Below are positions 13,901 through 26,203 of a stretch of DNA of 64,000 nt, in pieces. Positions within the stretch are counted from its first letter, which is position 1. Every line of letters begins with the position of its first letter. The stretch is taken from the NCBI RefSeq assembly GCF_037893015.1, contig NC_133666.1, positions 621,407,156 to 621,471,155 of the forward strand, given 5' to 3'. The notes under the pieces were generated by a model, which saw only the letters and a program-made list of their open reading frames with translations, did not search any database and was not told where the DNA came from. The position numbers and the translations under genes are program-made. This DNA is from Macrotis lagotis (taxonomy: Eukaryota; Chordata; Mammalia; Peramelemorphia; Peramelidae).

Positions 13901-16900
13901 ATATAATGAAGAGATGTTACTCCCCACCAGGGCTAATCTCTACTCATATAAACTAGCCCATCTTCCCATTTCCTTCAACAGATTCCCCCTGGTCATCCTC
14001 ACTCTTTTACTTATTTTCAATCTCTTCCTGTCTACCAGAATTCCCTACTGCTTACAAACCTGCCCCTTTCCTGAAAAAGGCATTACTTGGTCCAGCCTTT
14101 GCTACCCATTGTCCTATATCTTTTCAATTCTTTGAAGTCCTTGAAAGGTAATCTACAATAGATGCTTCCATTTTCTCTCAACCACTTACAATCTGGCTTT
14201 TGGCTTTATCATTCCATCAAAATTGTTCTCTCCAAAGTTAAGGATCTCTTAAATGCTAAATTCAAAAGCCTTTTCTCAATCCTCATTCTCCCTGACCGCT
14301 TTGTATTGATCACTGTTTCCTTCTTGATACTCTTTTTCTTTGTAGGATTTTGAAACATAACTCCCTCCTGGTTCTTCTCCAGTCTGATTGCTTGTCTACT
14401 TTGCTGGATCCTCATTCAGATCAACTTTTAACTATAGGTCTTCCTCAGGGTTCTGATCTAGGACTTCTTTCTTTTCTTCCATACTATTTTACACTTGATT
14501 TCATCAGCTCCCATGAATTTAATTACAATCCCCCTATGCTATGCTTCTCAAATATTTCTTTCTCCAAACTCTCTGACCTAAAATACCACATTTCCAAATT
14601 TCAAACATCTCAAATGGGATTCCAATAGACATCTTAAACTCAACATGTCCAAATCAGAACTTTTCACCTTCAACCCTCTCCCCTCTTAACTTTCCTATGA
14701 CCATAGAGGGCAAAGCCATCCTCCCACTCAGGCTCACATCATCCTGGATTCTTTACTCTAACCATCCACCCCCAATCCAAGTTGTTGCTAAGGTCCAACT
14801 ATTTGGCAATATCTCTCAAATATACTTCCTCTCTTCTGACCCTGCCATTGCTCTGGTGTAGACTCTCATCACCTCACTTCTAGACTATTACAATCATATG
14901 CTGGTAGGTCTGTCAGCCTCATCTCTCCCCATTCCAACTCAGATGAATTATTAAAATGCTCTTCTTAAAATGCAGATGTGATTATGTCATTAACCCTACT
15001 CAGCTATCTCACTTGTTCTGCCACTGTCCTAAAAATCCCAAGAAGACTGGGATGGCTCAGGATGAAGTGGCATCCCCCCACCTAATAAACTCATGGCATT
15101 TTGTCATCTTCAGGATCAAATACAAAAATGCTGTTTGGCATTCAAAGCCCTTCACAACCTGTCTCCTCCTTACTTTTGCAGTCTTCTTATACTCCCTGAT
15201 ACATCTTCAATCCAGTGACACTTCCTGGCTGTTCCTTAAGCAAGGCACTCCATCTCTGACTCTGAGTTTTGTCATTTCCCCTATGTCTGGAATATTCTTC
15301 CTCCTCAGCTTTACCTCCTGACTTTTCTGTCTTCTTTTAAGTTCCAACAAATTTTCCCAGTCTTCTTATCTAAGGCCTCCCTTCTAATTATTTCCTTTGA
15401 ATACTGTATTTAGTTTATTTGTACTTATGTTTGTCTCCATTAGATTGTGAGGTCCCACCAGTGGAATAGATTAAGTGCAATAGCAGGAAATGATTATAGT
15501 AATCTGCTGTTTGATAAACCCAAAGAGTACAGCTATTGGGATAAAAACTCTCTCTTCGATAAAAACTGCAGGGAAAATTGGAAGTTAGTATGGAAGAAAC
15601 TTAGATTAGACCAACACCTCACACCCTATACCAAGATAAGATCCAAATGGATACAGGATTTAGATAAACAATACTATAAGCAAACTAGAAGATCAAGGAC
15701 TAGTTTACCTGTCAGATCTATGGAAAGGGAAGCAGTTTATGACTAAGGAAGAGATAGAGAGCATCACTAAAAACAAACTCGATGATTTCAATTACATTAA
15801 ATTAAAAAGCTTTTGCACAGACAAAACCACTGTAACCAAGATCAAAAGAAATGCAGTAAACTGGGAAACAATCTTTACAACTAATGTTTCTGACAAAGGA
15901 CTCATTTTTAAAATATACAGAGAACTGAGTCAAATTTAAAAAAAATAACATTTGGGGTGGCTAGGTGGCACAGTGGATAGAGCACCAGCCCTGGAGTCAG
16001 GAGTACCTGAGTTCAAATCTGGCCTCAGACACTTAATTATTACCTAGCCGCATGGCCTTGGGCAAGCCACTTAACCCCACTGCCTTGCAAAAACTAAAAA
16101 AAAAAATTAAATAAATAAAAATAACATTCCCCAATTGACAAATGGTCAAAGGATATGCAAAGGCAATTTATAGATGAGGAGATCAAAGCAATCCATAGTC
16201 ATATGAAAAATTTCTCTAAATCATTACTTATTAGAGAAATGCAAATTAAAGCTTCTCTGAGGTACCACCTCACACCTCTCAGACTGGACAATATGACCAG
16301 AAAGGACAAAGATCATTGTTGGAGGGGTTGTGGGAAATCTGGGATACTATTACACTGTTGGTGGAGCTGTGAACTCATCCAACCTTTCTGGAGAGAAATT
16401 TAGAACTATGCCCAAAGGGCAACAAAAACGTGCATACCCTTTGATCCGCAATATCACTACTAGGTCTATACCTTGAAGAGATGATGAAAAAGGGTAAAAA
16501 CATCACCTGTACAAAAATGTTCATAGCAGCTCTGTTTGTGGTGGCAAAGAAATGGAAACTGAGGGAATGTCCATTAATTGAGGAATGGCTTAACAAACTG
16601 TGGTTTATGTATGTCATGGAACACTATTGTTCTATTAGAAACTAGGAGGGATGGGAATTCAGGGAAGCCTGGAGGGATTTGCATAAACTGATGCTGAATG
16701 AGATGAGCTGAATCAGAAAAACATTGTACACCCTAACAGCAACATGAGGGTGATGATCAACCTTGATGGACTCACTCATTCCATTAGGGCAACAATCAGG
16801 GACAATTTGGGGCTGTCTGCAAAGGAGAGTATCATCTGTATCCAGAGAAAGAACTGTGGAGTTTGGAACAAAGACCAAGGACTATTACCTTTAATTTAGG

Positions 16901-19900
16901 GAAAAAAAACCTGATATCTTATTGTCTGATCTTGTTATCTCTTATACTTTGTTTCTTCCTTAAGGATATGATTTCTCTCTCGTCACATTCAATTTGGACC
17001 AATGTATACCATGGAAAAATGTAAAGACTGACAAATTGCCTTCTGTGGGGGGGTGGGGGAGGGAAGTAAGATTAGGGGGAAAATCGTAAAACTCAAATAA
17101 AATCTTTATAAATTGTGAAGTCCAGAGGCCTGGGGTCAGAAAGACCTGAGTTTGAAGCCAGCCTCAGACACTAGTTGTGTGATCCTGGCAAGTCACTTAA
17201 CCCTGTTTACCTCAGCTTCCTCTTCTGTAAAATGAATAGGAGAAGAAAATTGTAAACTACTTTAGTATTTCTGCCAAGAAAACCCAAAAATATGGTCATG
17301 AAGAGTCAGACATGACTGAAATGTCTGAACAACCTTGTAGTAGGGACTTTTACATCTTTTTTTATGTTTAATGCTTAGCACAGTGGCTGACATATAGGTT
17401 CTTTTTTTTTTTAGGATTTTGCAAGGCAAATAGGGTTAAGTGGCTTGCTCAAGGCCACACAGCTAGATAATTGACATACAGGTTCTTAATAGATGATTCT
17501 TAATTCACTTTCATCGATAGTTATCTTTATGCAGATGATTCTCCAATCTGTTCATTCAACCCTAATCTCTCTTTAGATTCAAATCACTAACTTCCTATTG
17601 GACAAATTTCAACTGGATGTCCCAGAGATATCTTAAATTCATTATGTCCAAAAGCAAATTCAAATCTTCCCTCCCCAATCCTCCCCAATCCTCCCCCATC
17701 CCATGTTCCCTATTATGTAGAAGGCACTGCCATCTTCCCAATTTCTCAGGCTAACATCCTAAGTGTCATTCTCTTGTTCACCTGCCCATATGCAAGCTAT
17801 TGTTAAATCCTGTCAATTTTACCTTTGATATGTCTCTAGTGTATATCCTCTTCTAACCCTACTAACATGTGGGTTCAGGACCTCATCACTTTATGCCTGG
17901 ACTATGGAGAAAACCATCTGACTGGCGCCTCTGCCTCCTGTCTTCCTACTCCAGGTCATTCTCCACCCATTTTCCAAAGTGACTTCCTAAAGCACAATCC
18001 AGGACAAGTCACCACCTCTCTCAATCACTTCTGGTGGCTGGGTTTGGGCTTTTAAGGACCTTCCAAATCTGACTCTTTCTAGTGCAACATTACTGTCCAT
18101 GGTCCAATGATATTGACCTCCTTGCTATTTTTGGAATACAAGACTCTCCCAAAGCTCCTTTTTCATTGTGGGGTCCCCATGCTTAGAATGCTCCTTTCTA
18201 ATTTCTTCTTCCTGGCTTCTATCCTCAGATCAGATGCCACTTTCTGTAAGAAGTCTTTCCTACTGCACTACAATTATTGAAGAGAAACCCCTCTGAAATC
18301 ACTTCCAATTAATACTAAATACATCATTTATGCATACTTGTTTGAATGTCTCCCCATTAAAATAAAAGCTGCTAGTGGGGGATGACATTATTCTGGTCCC
18401 ATTCTAAACAAAGTCACTGTATCTAGACTGTGGTGCTTAGAGCAGCTGGTGATGCAATTACTAGAGTGCTGAGTTTGGAGTCAAAAAGTTCAAACCCAGT
18501 CTTAGATATTTACAAGCTGAGTGACTCTGGGCAAGTTATTGTACCTGTTTCCCTTAGTTTCTTCAACTGTAAAATGATGGTAATAGCCCTGACTTTCCAG
18601 GGTTGTTTTAAAGATCAAATGAGCTATTTGTATAAAGTGCTTTGCACAATGATTGGCAGAAATCAAGTGCAATATAAATTCTTATTCCCTTTCTTCAGCC
18701 TTGAAGTTGGCATGATGGCTTTTCCTATTCAACAGGGAAAGGGCTTCCATTAGGCAAAAACTGAAATACAGACCCTAAGAGTTAGGGGGCACCTCAGAGG
18801 TGACCTGAGATAAATAGGTGGTACAATGGTTATGGTGCTGGTTAGGAAGAATTGAAGTCAATCCTGCCTCATTAGTTGAGTGATCATGGGTTAAGTTTCA
18901 GTCTCAGTTTCCTTCTCTGCAAAAGATAACAGCATTAGGGTGGCTAGGTGGCATAGTGATAAAGCATTGGCCTTAGAGTCAGGAGTACCTGGGTTCAAAT
19001 CTGGTCTCAGACACTTAATAATTACCTAGCTGTGTGGCCTTGGGCAAGCCACTTAACCCCATTTGCCTTGCAAAAACCTAAAAAAAAAAGATAACAGCAT
19101 CTACAATTATAGGATTGTTGTAAGGATCAAATGAGACATATAGGGCCTTATGAACTTAAAGTGCTCTATCAATAATATCATTGTTCATTGTTTATCTGAT
19201 CTGACTAGATGAGCAGAGCAGCAATCACTTCTACAATGGCAAATGGTCATCTGATAGCAGGAACTCTTGGGAGAGCCATTCAATTTTTGCTCAACTTTAA
19301 CAAGTTTTTTCCTTTCATAGTCCTCAAATATAATTTCTGGTGTATGGCATTTGTTCATCAGGGTCAGAATAATCACAACACTGATTTGATGAAAATGATG
19401 GGGAAATCCAGAAGTTGCTAGATGAAAAACAAGAGTTCTACAGGGTTTACCAGTAGGATAGCTCATCCATTTCTAAGAAGGCAGCATTTAATTCAACCTT
19501 AGTTCAGCAAGAAGGCAGATAAAATTCAGTTTTATGCAGACAGTAACAAACAAAAATGTTTTTATGATGCCCTGAAGGCTATGGGCCAAAAACTCAGGGC
19601 TGATGGATCCACATTGATTAACAATAGGGATGTGATCCTAGAGAGATGGGTTGAACACTTCCATAGTGTACTTAATAGTCATCAATCAATGCAGAAGCCT
19701 TTGACCATTCATCTCAAGTTGAAGTCAATCAATCCCTAGATGAAGTTCCAACTGAAGATGATGTTTTGAATGCCTTTAGGTTCCTTTCAAGTACCAAAGC
19801 ACCCTATTACTGCTTCTATCCCAGGATGAGGGGGGTGTTATTGCTCATCCAATAACTGACTGAAGTTATCCTCCCAAAAATTCAAGGATGCCTCCATCAT

Positions 19901-22900
19901 CCAACTTTATAAAGGTAAAGGGAATAGTTTTTCCTGTGATAATCACAGGAGTACTTCTCTTTTAGTCATTGCTGGTAAAATTCTTGCCAGTCTTTCTCAA
20001 ATGACTGATCCTTCACCTGGAAGACGGTCATATTCCTGAGAGCCAGTTTGATTTCAGAAAGGGTCAAAGTCAACTGATATAATGTTTGCTGTCCAACAAC
20101 TCCAGAAAAAATACCAGGAACAGAGAAGTCAATATATAACATATGTGGATCTGAGAAAGACCTTTGAAACTATCAGTCATCAGGGTTTATGGAAAATTAT
20201 ATCAAAATTTGTTACCCAGAGAAGTTCATCAGTACTTCATGTCAGTTTCATGATGACATGTTTGCCTGGGTTCTAGATAGTGGACAAAGTTCTCGAGATT
20301 TCCCAGTCACCAATGGAGTGAAATAAGGACGTGTCCCTACTCTCATGTTTTTTAGTATGATGTTCTCAATCATGTTATCGAATGCCTTCACAGAAGATGG
20401 AACATGGCCTGAAGGTCAGCAAATGCACTGATGGCAAATTCTTCAACTTGAAAAGAATACAAACCAAGACCAAAGTGGAGGGAGTGTTGGTGCATGATCT
20501 TGCATACTCAATGCAGCCTCTGAAGCTGAGATGCAACAAAGTATAGATCCATTCTCTACTACTTGTGCTAATTGTCAGCTAACAATTAATACCATGAAAA
20601 CACAGGTGGTCCATCAGCCAGCATCACACCATTCATATGTGGAACCATCGATCACAGCAAATGGATAAATTTTGAGTACTGTGGACCAAGTGACATATAC
20701 ATTGACAATAAGGTTGCCAGGTTGCCAGAGCTAACTCAATATTTGGGAAGATCCAAAAGAAAGTGTGGGAGAGGCCGCACGCGTTCCCCGGGGTCTGGGC
20801 TAGGCCCAGATGGCTCTGGAAGTGTCTCACGCGCTGGCCGGGCTTGGCCTGGAAGAACTCTATGTCTCAGATCGAGAAGGGAGTGATGCAACTGGTGATG
20901 GAACAAAAGAGAAAACTTTTAAAACCGGACTTAAGGCTTTAATGACAGCCAGAAAAGAGCCATTTCCTACCATTTATGTGGATTCACAAAAAGAAAATGA
21001 GAGATGGGATATTATTTCCAAATCACAACTGAAGAACATTAAAAAAATTTGGTACAGGGAACGAATGAAGAATGAATCCCGAGAGCAAAGAGAAGCAGAA
21101 GACAATTTAAGACGAGAAAAAAACTTAGAAGAAGCAAAGAAAATTACCATTCAACAGGATCCAAGTCTTCCAGAAGCAAAATATGTAAAGATTAATGCTC
21201 TAGAAGCCCATCGAGGCCAAAGAGTAAAGGTATCTGGCTGGGTCCACAGGTTACGTAGGCAAGGGAAGAACTTAATATTTCTTATATTAAGAGATGGTAC
21301 AGGATTTCTTCAATGTGTCTTGTCAGATGAACTGCGTCAGTGTTACAATGGAGTGGTCTTGTCCACAGAGAGTAGTGTGGCAGTGTATGGAATGCTCAAT
21401 CTTACACCAGAAGGCAAGCAGGCACCAGGAGGCCATGAGCTGAGCTGTGACTATTGGGAATTGATTGGCTTAGCTCCTGCTGGAGGAGCTGATAACCTTA
21501 TAAATGAAGAATCGGATGTAGATGTCCAGCTTAATAACAGATACATGATGATTCGAGGAGAGAACATGTCCAAAATCTTGAAAGCACGTTCAGTGGTCAC
21601 CCAGTGCTTTAGAGATCACTTTTTTGAAAGGGGCTATTATGAAATCACTCCTCCAACATTAGTATAAACACAGGTAGAAGGTAGTGCCACACTTTTCAAA
21701 CTTGACTATTTTGGAGAAGAGGCATTTTTGACTCAGTCATCACAGTTATATTTGGAAACTTGCCTCCCAGCTTTAGGAGATGTCTTTTGTATTGCTCAGT
21801 CATACAGAGCAGAACAGTCCAGAACACGAAGACACCTCGCAGAATACACTCACATTGAAGCCGAGTGCCCTTTCTTGACTTTTGATGATCTCCTAAACCG
21901 TTTGGAAGACTTGGTTTGTGATGTAGTAGACAGGGTCTTAAAATCACCTGCAGCAAGCTTTTTATACGATCTCAACCCGACTTTCACACCCCCCAAAAGA
22001 CCTTCCAAATGAATGAACTACTCAGATGCCATTGTGTGGCTAAAGGAACATGATATAAAGAAGGAGGATGGCACCTATTATGAATTCGGAGAAGATATCC
22101 CAGAAGCCCCTGAGAGACTGATGACAGACACCATTAATGAACCAATCTTGCTGTGTCGATTCCTGTAGAGATCAAGTCCTTCTATATGCAGCGATGTCCT
22201 GAGGATTCCCGGCTTACTGAATCTGTAGATGTGCTAATGCCAAATGTTGGTGAGATTGTGGGAGGTTCCATGCATATTTGGGATAGTGAAGAACTGCTTA
22301 AAGGATACAAAAGAGAAGGCATTGATCCTACTCCCTACTACTGGTACACTGATCAGAGAAAATATGGTACATGCCCTCATGGAGGATATGGTTTGGGCTT
22401 GGAATGATTCTTAACTTGGATTTTGAACAGATACCATATCCGAGATGTGTGCCTGTACCCACGCTTCATCCAGCGCTGTAAACCTTAATTGTCCAGTGAA
22501 TTACAGCAATAGGAAAGGGTACATGAAGCTTAATAAAAAAGATACGATTTCCCAAAATGAAATGATCCATCCTTTTTTTTTTTGTTCCATCAGTGTCACT
22601 GTTTGTGTTATTATCTGTTCTCATTGCCATAAAAGAGTCACAGTTATTTGGGATGTCCTAAAAATAAAAGGACCTCAAGTGATATTAATGTTGCCATTTG
22701 TAGAAAAGTTATTGACCATTATAAACATTGGGGGAGGGATATTGTGGCATGTTAGCAGTTAGTAACATTTCAGTTCTTGATTATGGATCATATGGGACTA
22801 TGTATCTCATATACCATACCACTGACACCAGTTATTTCTGCTATATCCTAATAACTTGAATTTTTTATGTTCTTTTCTGTGCTCTTGCATTTCTTTTTGT

Positions 22901-25798
22901 GATTTCTAGCATCTTATTCTTTTTTTTGTGTTTTTTTTGCAAGGCAAATGGGGTTAAGTGGTTTGCCCAAGGCCACACAGCTAGGTAATTATTAAGTGTC
23001 TGAGACTGGATTTGAACCCAGGTACTCCTGACTCCAAGGCCGGTGCTTTATCCACTATGCCACCTAGCCGCCCCTAGCATCTTATTCTTTTCAGTGAATT
23101 AAGAACCAGTAGTTTGGAAGAAAATTGATACCTAATTAATACATTGTTAAAAATTTGTTCAATATAAATGTCATTCAACTGAAGACACTGGAATAAAATG
23201 AATCATTTTCTTGAGCTGTGTATTGTTATTATCTGATAAACATTTCGAAGTTTAAGTGTATTTAAACAGTTTCACTACAGAAATGGAAGAATTTGTAGGA
23301 TTCTTCCAATAGTTTAGTAAAAGTCAAAAGGGAAACAATAGTATAAATACTATTTGGGGGTATAATTAAGTAATTTGCAGGATCTCTGTTTCATTATTCT
23401 GAAGAGTCAGGTTGCTTTTCTTTTCTGGAATTTCCATAAATAAGAATAAATGAACTCAGAATTTTAAGCCAGGATGTTAATAAATTGATTAATAATTAAT
23501 GCAAATAAATATTTGAATGATCTCATGTCTTGGGATCTAATCTGAGCTATACTCTCACTGTAATTATTGAATTATTCCAGCTCAGATTCAGGTCAATTAA
23601 AAATTCATGTCATATATATACTCAGTTTATTGTAATCTTGCAAATTAATAAATGACAACATGTAGAAAAAAAAGAAAGTGTGGGAGAGAAGAGTATTAGA
23701 CTACCAAACAAGTCTAGAGAGCTGTTATGTTGACCTCATTGCTATATGCCTGTGAAACCTGGCCAGTCTACCAGCACTATGTCAAGAAACTGAATCACTT
23801 CCATTCAAATTGTCTTAGGAAGATTCTGAAGATCACCTGGCAGAAGACACCAGACACTGAGGTCCTTCCTTGAACTAAACTGCTTAGCATTCCAACAATA
23901 CTACAGAATGTACAACTATGATAGGCTATTGTTAGATTGTCAGAATTATGTTTGCCAAAAAGACTATTTTATGGAGAATTCACACAGGGCAAGTGCTCAC
24001 AAGGGGATCAGAACTGAAACCACACTCAATGTACTTTATGCTACATTAGAATAGATCCTCACAATCACAAACTTGGACATTTTGGGTCTGCAATGAACAA
24101 TGAGTGCAAAGAGATAGGAAGGCATCCTTGCCCTATCTTGATCATAGAGGTTCACATGGCCAATACAGCCTGGCAAGAATGAATCCAGGTTTTGGGGAAT
24201 CTGAAATGACTAATTTCTTCCCTCCCCTGCCTCTCCACTCCAACCTGGGCCAACCTACCCAAGTGCCACCTCTCCTAAGTCATTTTTGAGTGACTCTCCT
24301 GAGTTCACCTTCCCAGGACACAGGTTTTCAAGACCACCGGGATTCCCCCCCCCCCACAGTTGGGGGTGGCTTTTACAAATGCTTAATATAAGAGTAATTT
24401 CCAGAGCACAATGTCCTCATCCTAAGAGCTTAGGCCTGACCCACAGGAGGTTGGCAATTCTATGACATAGGTTAAATAACCCCAATTTGGTTTTGGTGTC
24501 AGGTGAAGAAGGTGTGACCCAATAAATATTTCCTGTCCCAGCAACCATCTAGATAACCATATGTGAGGGGCTATTAACTCCATGACATCCTGAGCTCCTC
24601 TAGCCCCTTCCAAGTCAAGATCTTTCAGAGCCCTCATGCATTATTAGGCTGTCTCAAGAGATGATCACAACCTCCAAAAATCCCAGCCAGGGTCTGGAGG
24701 GCACAGTAAGGACTTTTCCATACAGCACTTCTTTGGAGACATAAATGCCCCTCGGCTCCAAAGGAATGGTCCATTAAGTACCACTCAGTGCTTATAACTA
24801 TACACCTCTGATTATTGAGTATCGACCTTCCAAAAATGCAGGAAGCTCAGGTTTAGGATCAGCTGAGTTGTAAATGTAGTCTTTTTGGTTTAGATCTAGT
24901 AGGTCTACTAATTTCAACCTGATCCTCTGTGTTCAATCGTCTCTAGCCTTCTAAACATAAAACACACAGTCACTTTTAGTATCTTGCAATTCAGACTAAT
25001 GCAACACAGGAAGGAGGATGAGGGGGATTTGTTTGACAGAAGTTTAAATATTTAGGGGTCCCAGGAGAGAAGCTAGACCTTGGTCATCAGACTATGTGGA
25101 GAGGGAGGGAGCTATTTTGAGATTCCTGGATAAGGCAAACAAGACTTGGCCATTCCTGAAAGGTTTGGTGGGCTAGTGAATTTATTCTGGACTAATGATC
25201 CAGAGAGAGAGAAAAAGACCAGAGACCATCTTCCCAGTCAAAGGTTGAGGAGGGAAATATCTGCTGGAAACAACAGATAGAGCCTGGAGAGAATCATAAA
25301 AATAGCAGAATGAGGTAGGACCAGAGAATTCAGTTAGTATAACCCCTATCTGAGCAGGAATCCAATCCTGTCTCTCCCTGACAAATCTGTGATTTCCACC
25401 TCTTACTCCTAGTTCTGTCCCCTACAGCAAAGTACAATAAGTCCTTCTCCACAATGACAAGCCTTCAAATACAGCCACTGTGTACCCCTAATGCCCCCCC
25501 TTTAGGTTAAATATCTCAGTTCCTTCAGCTGAGCCTTATAATTGCTAGTTCCCCATCCTAGATGTTCTGCATTTTATGTTTTTCCTAAATTTACTTCCCT
25601 GAAATAAACATATCCAGATGTGATCTGACTGGGACAGAATACAGCAAAATTCTCCCTGGTTCTGGACATTACTCTTCTCTTAAGGCAGCCCAAGATTGTA
25701 TTATCTATTTTGGTTGCCACATTGCACTGTTGACTCTAGTTCTGAAGCCCACTAAAACTCAGATTTTTTTTTGATATGGACTACTTAATCCTCCCCAA

Positions 25799-25865
<67 letters not shown>

Positions 25866-26161
25866 TCTATTTGTTTTCTAGATCTAAGTGTAGGATTACG
25901 TTGATCCCTATTAACTGTCATCCTGTTTAGATTCATTCAGTCCTTTCTGCTGGCATACTGACATTCTGATATCTAACCCTTCTTGGCTTAGTGTCATCTG
26001 TAATATGGATAGAATGCCATCTAAGCCTGTGCAAAAAATGTTGAACAGAGATAACATTACTTTACTGAACTCCAAGGTTAACACAAGTCAATACTGGGGG
26101 TGGGGTTGGAATGTATTTGTCCCATTTTTAATCCAGCAAAGTATTCTATCTTCAAGCTCAT

Positions 26162-26203
<42 letters not shown>

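Noticed and set aside
15447..16403. Possible host gene frames
   Set aside because: Sequence matches L1 ORF2 C-terminal blocks, is frameshifted and is split by a SINE.
20082..20276. Small gene with reverse-transcriptase-like peptide
   Set aside because: Remnant of an RTE LINE with stops on both sides.
24340..24360. CRISPR-like or regulatory meaning of the C-run
   Set aside because: Simple homopolymer; no repeat-spacer structure anywhere in the window.
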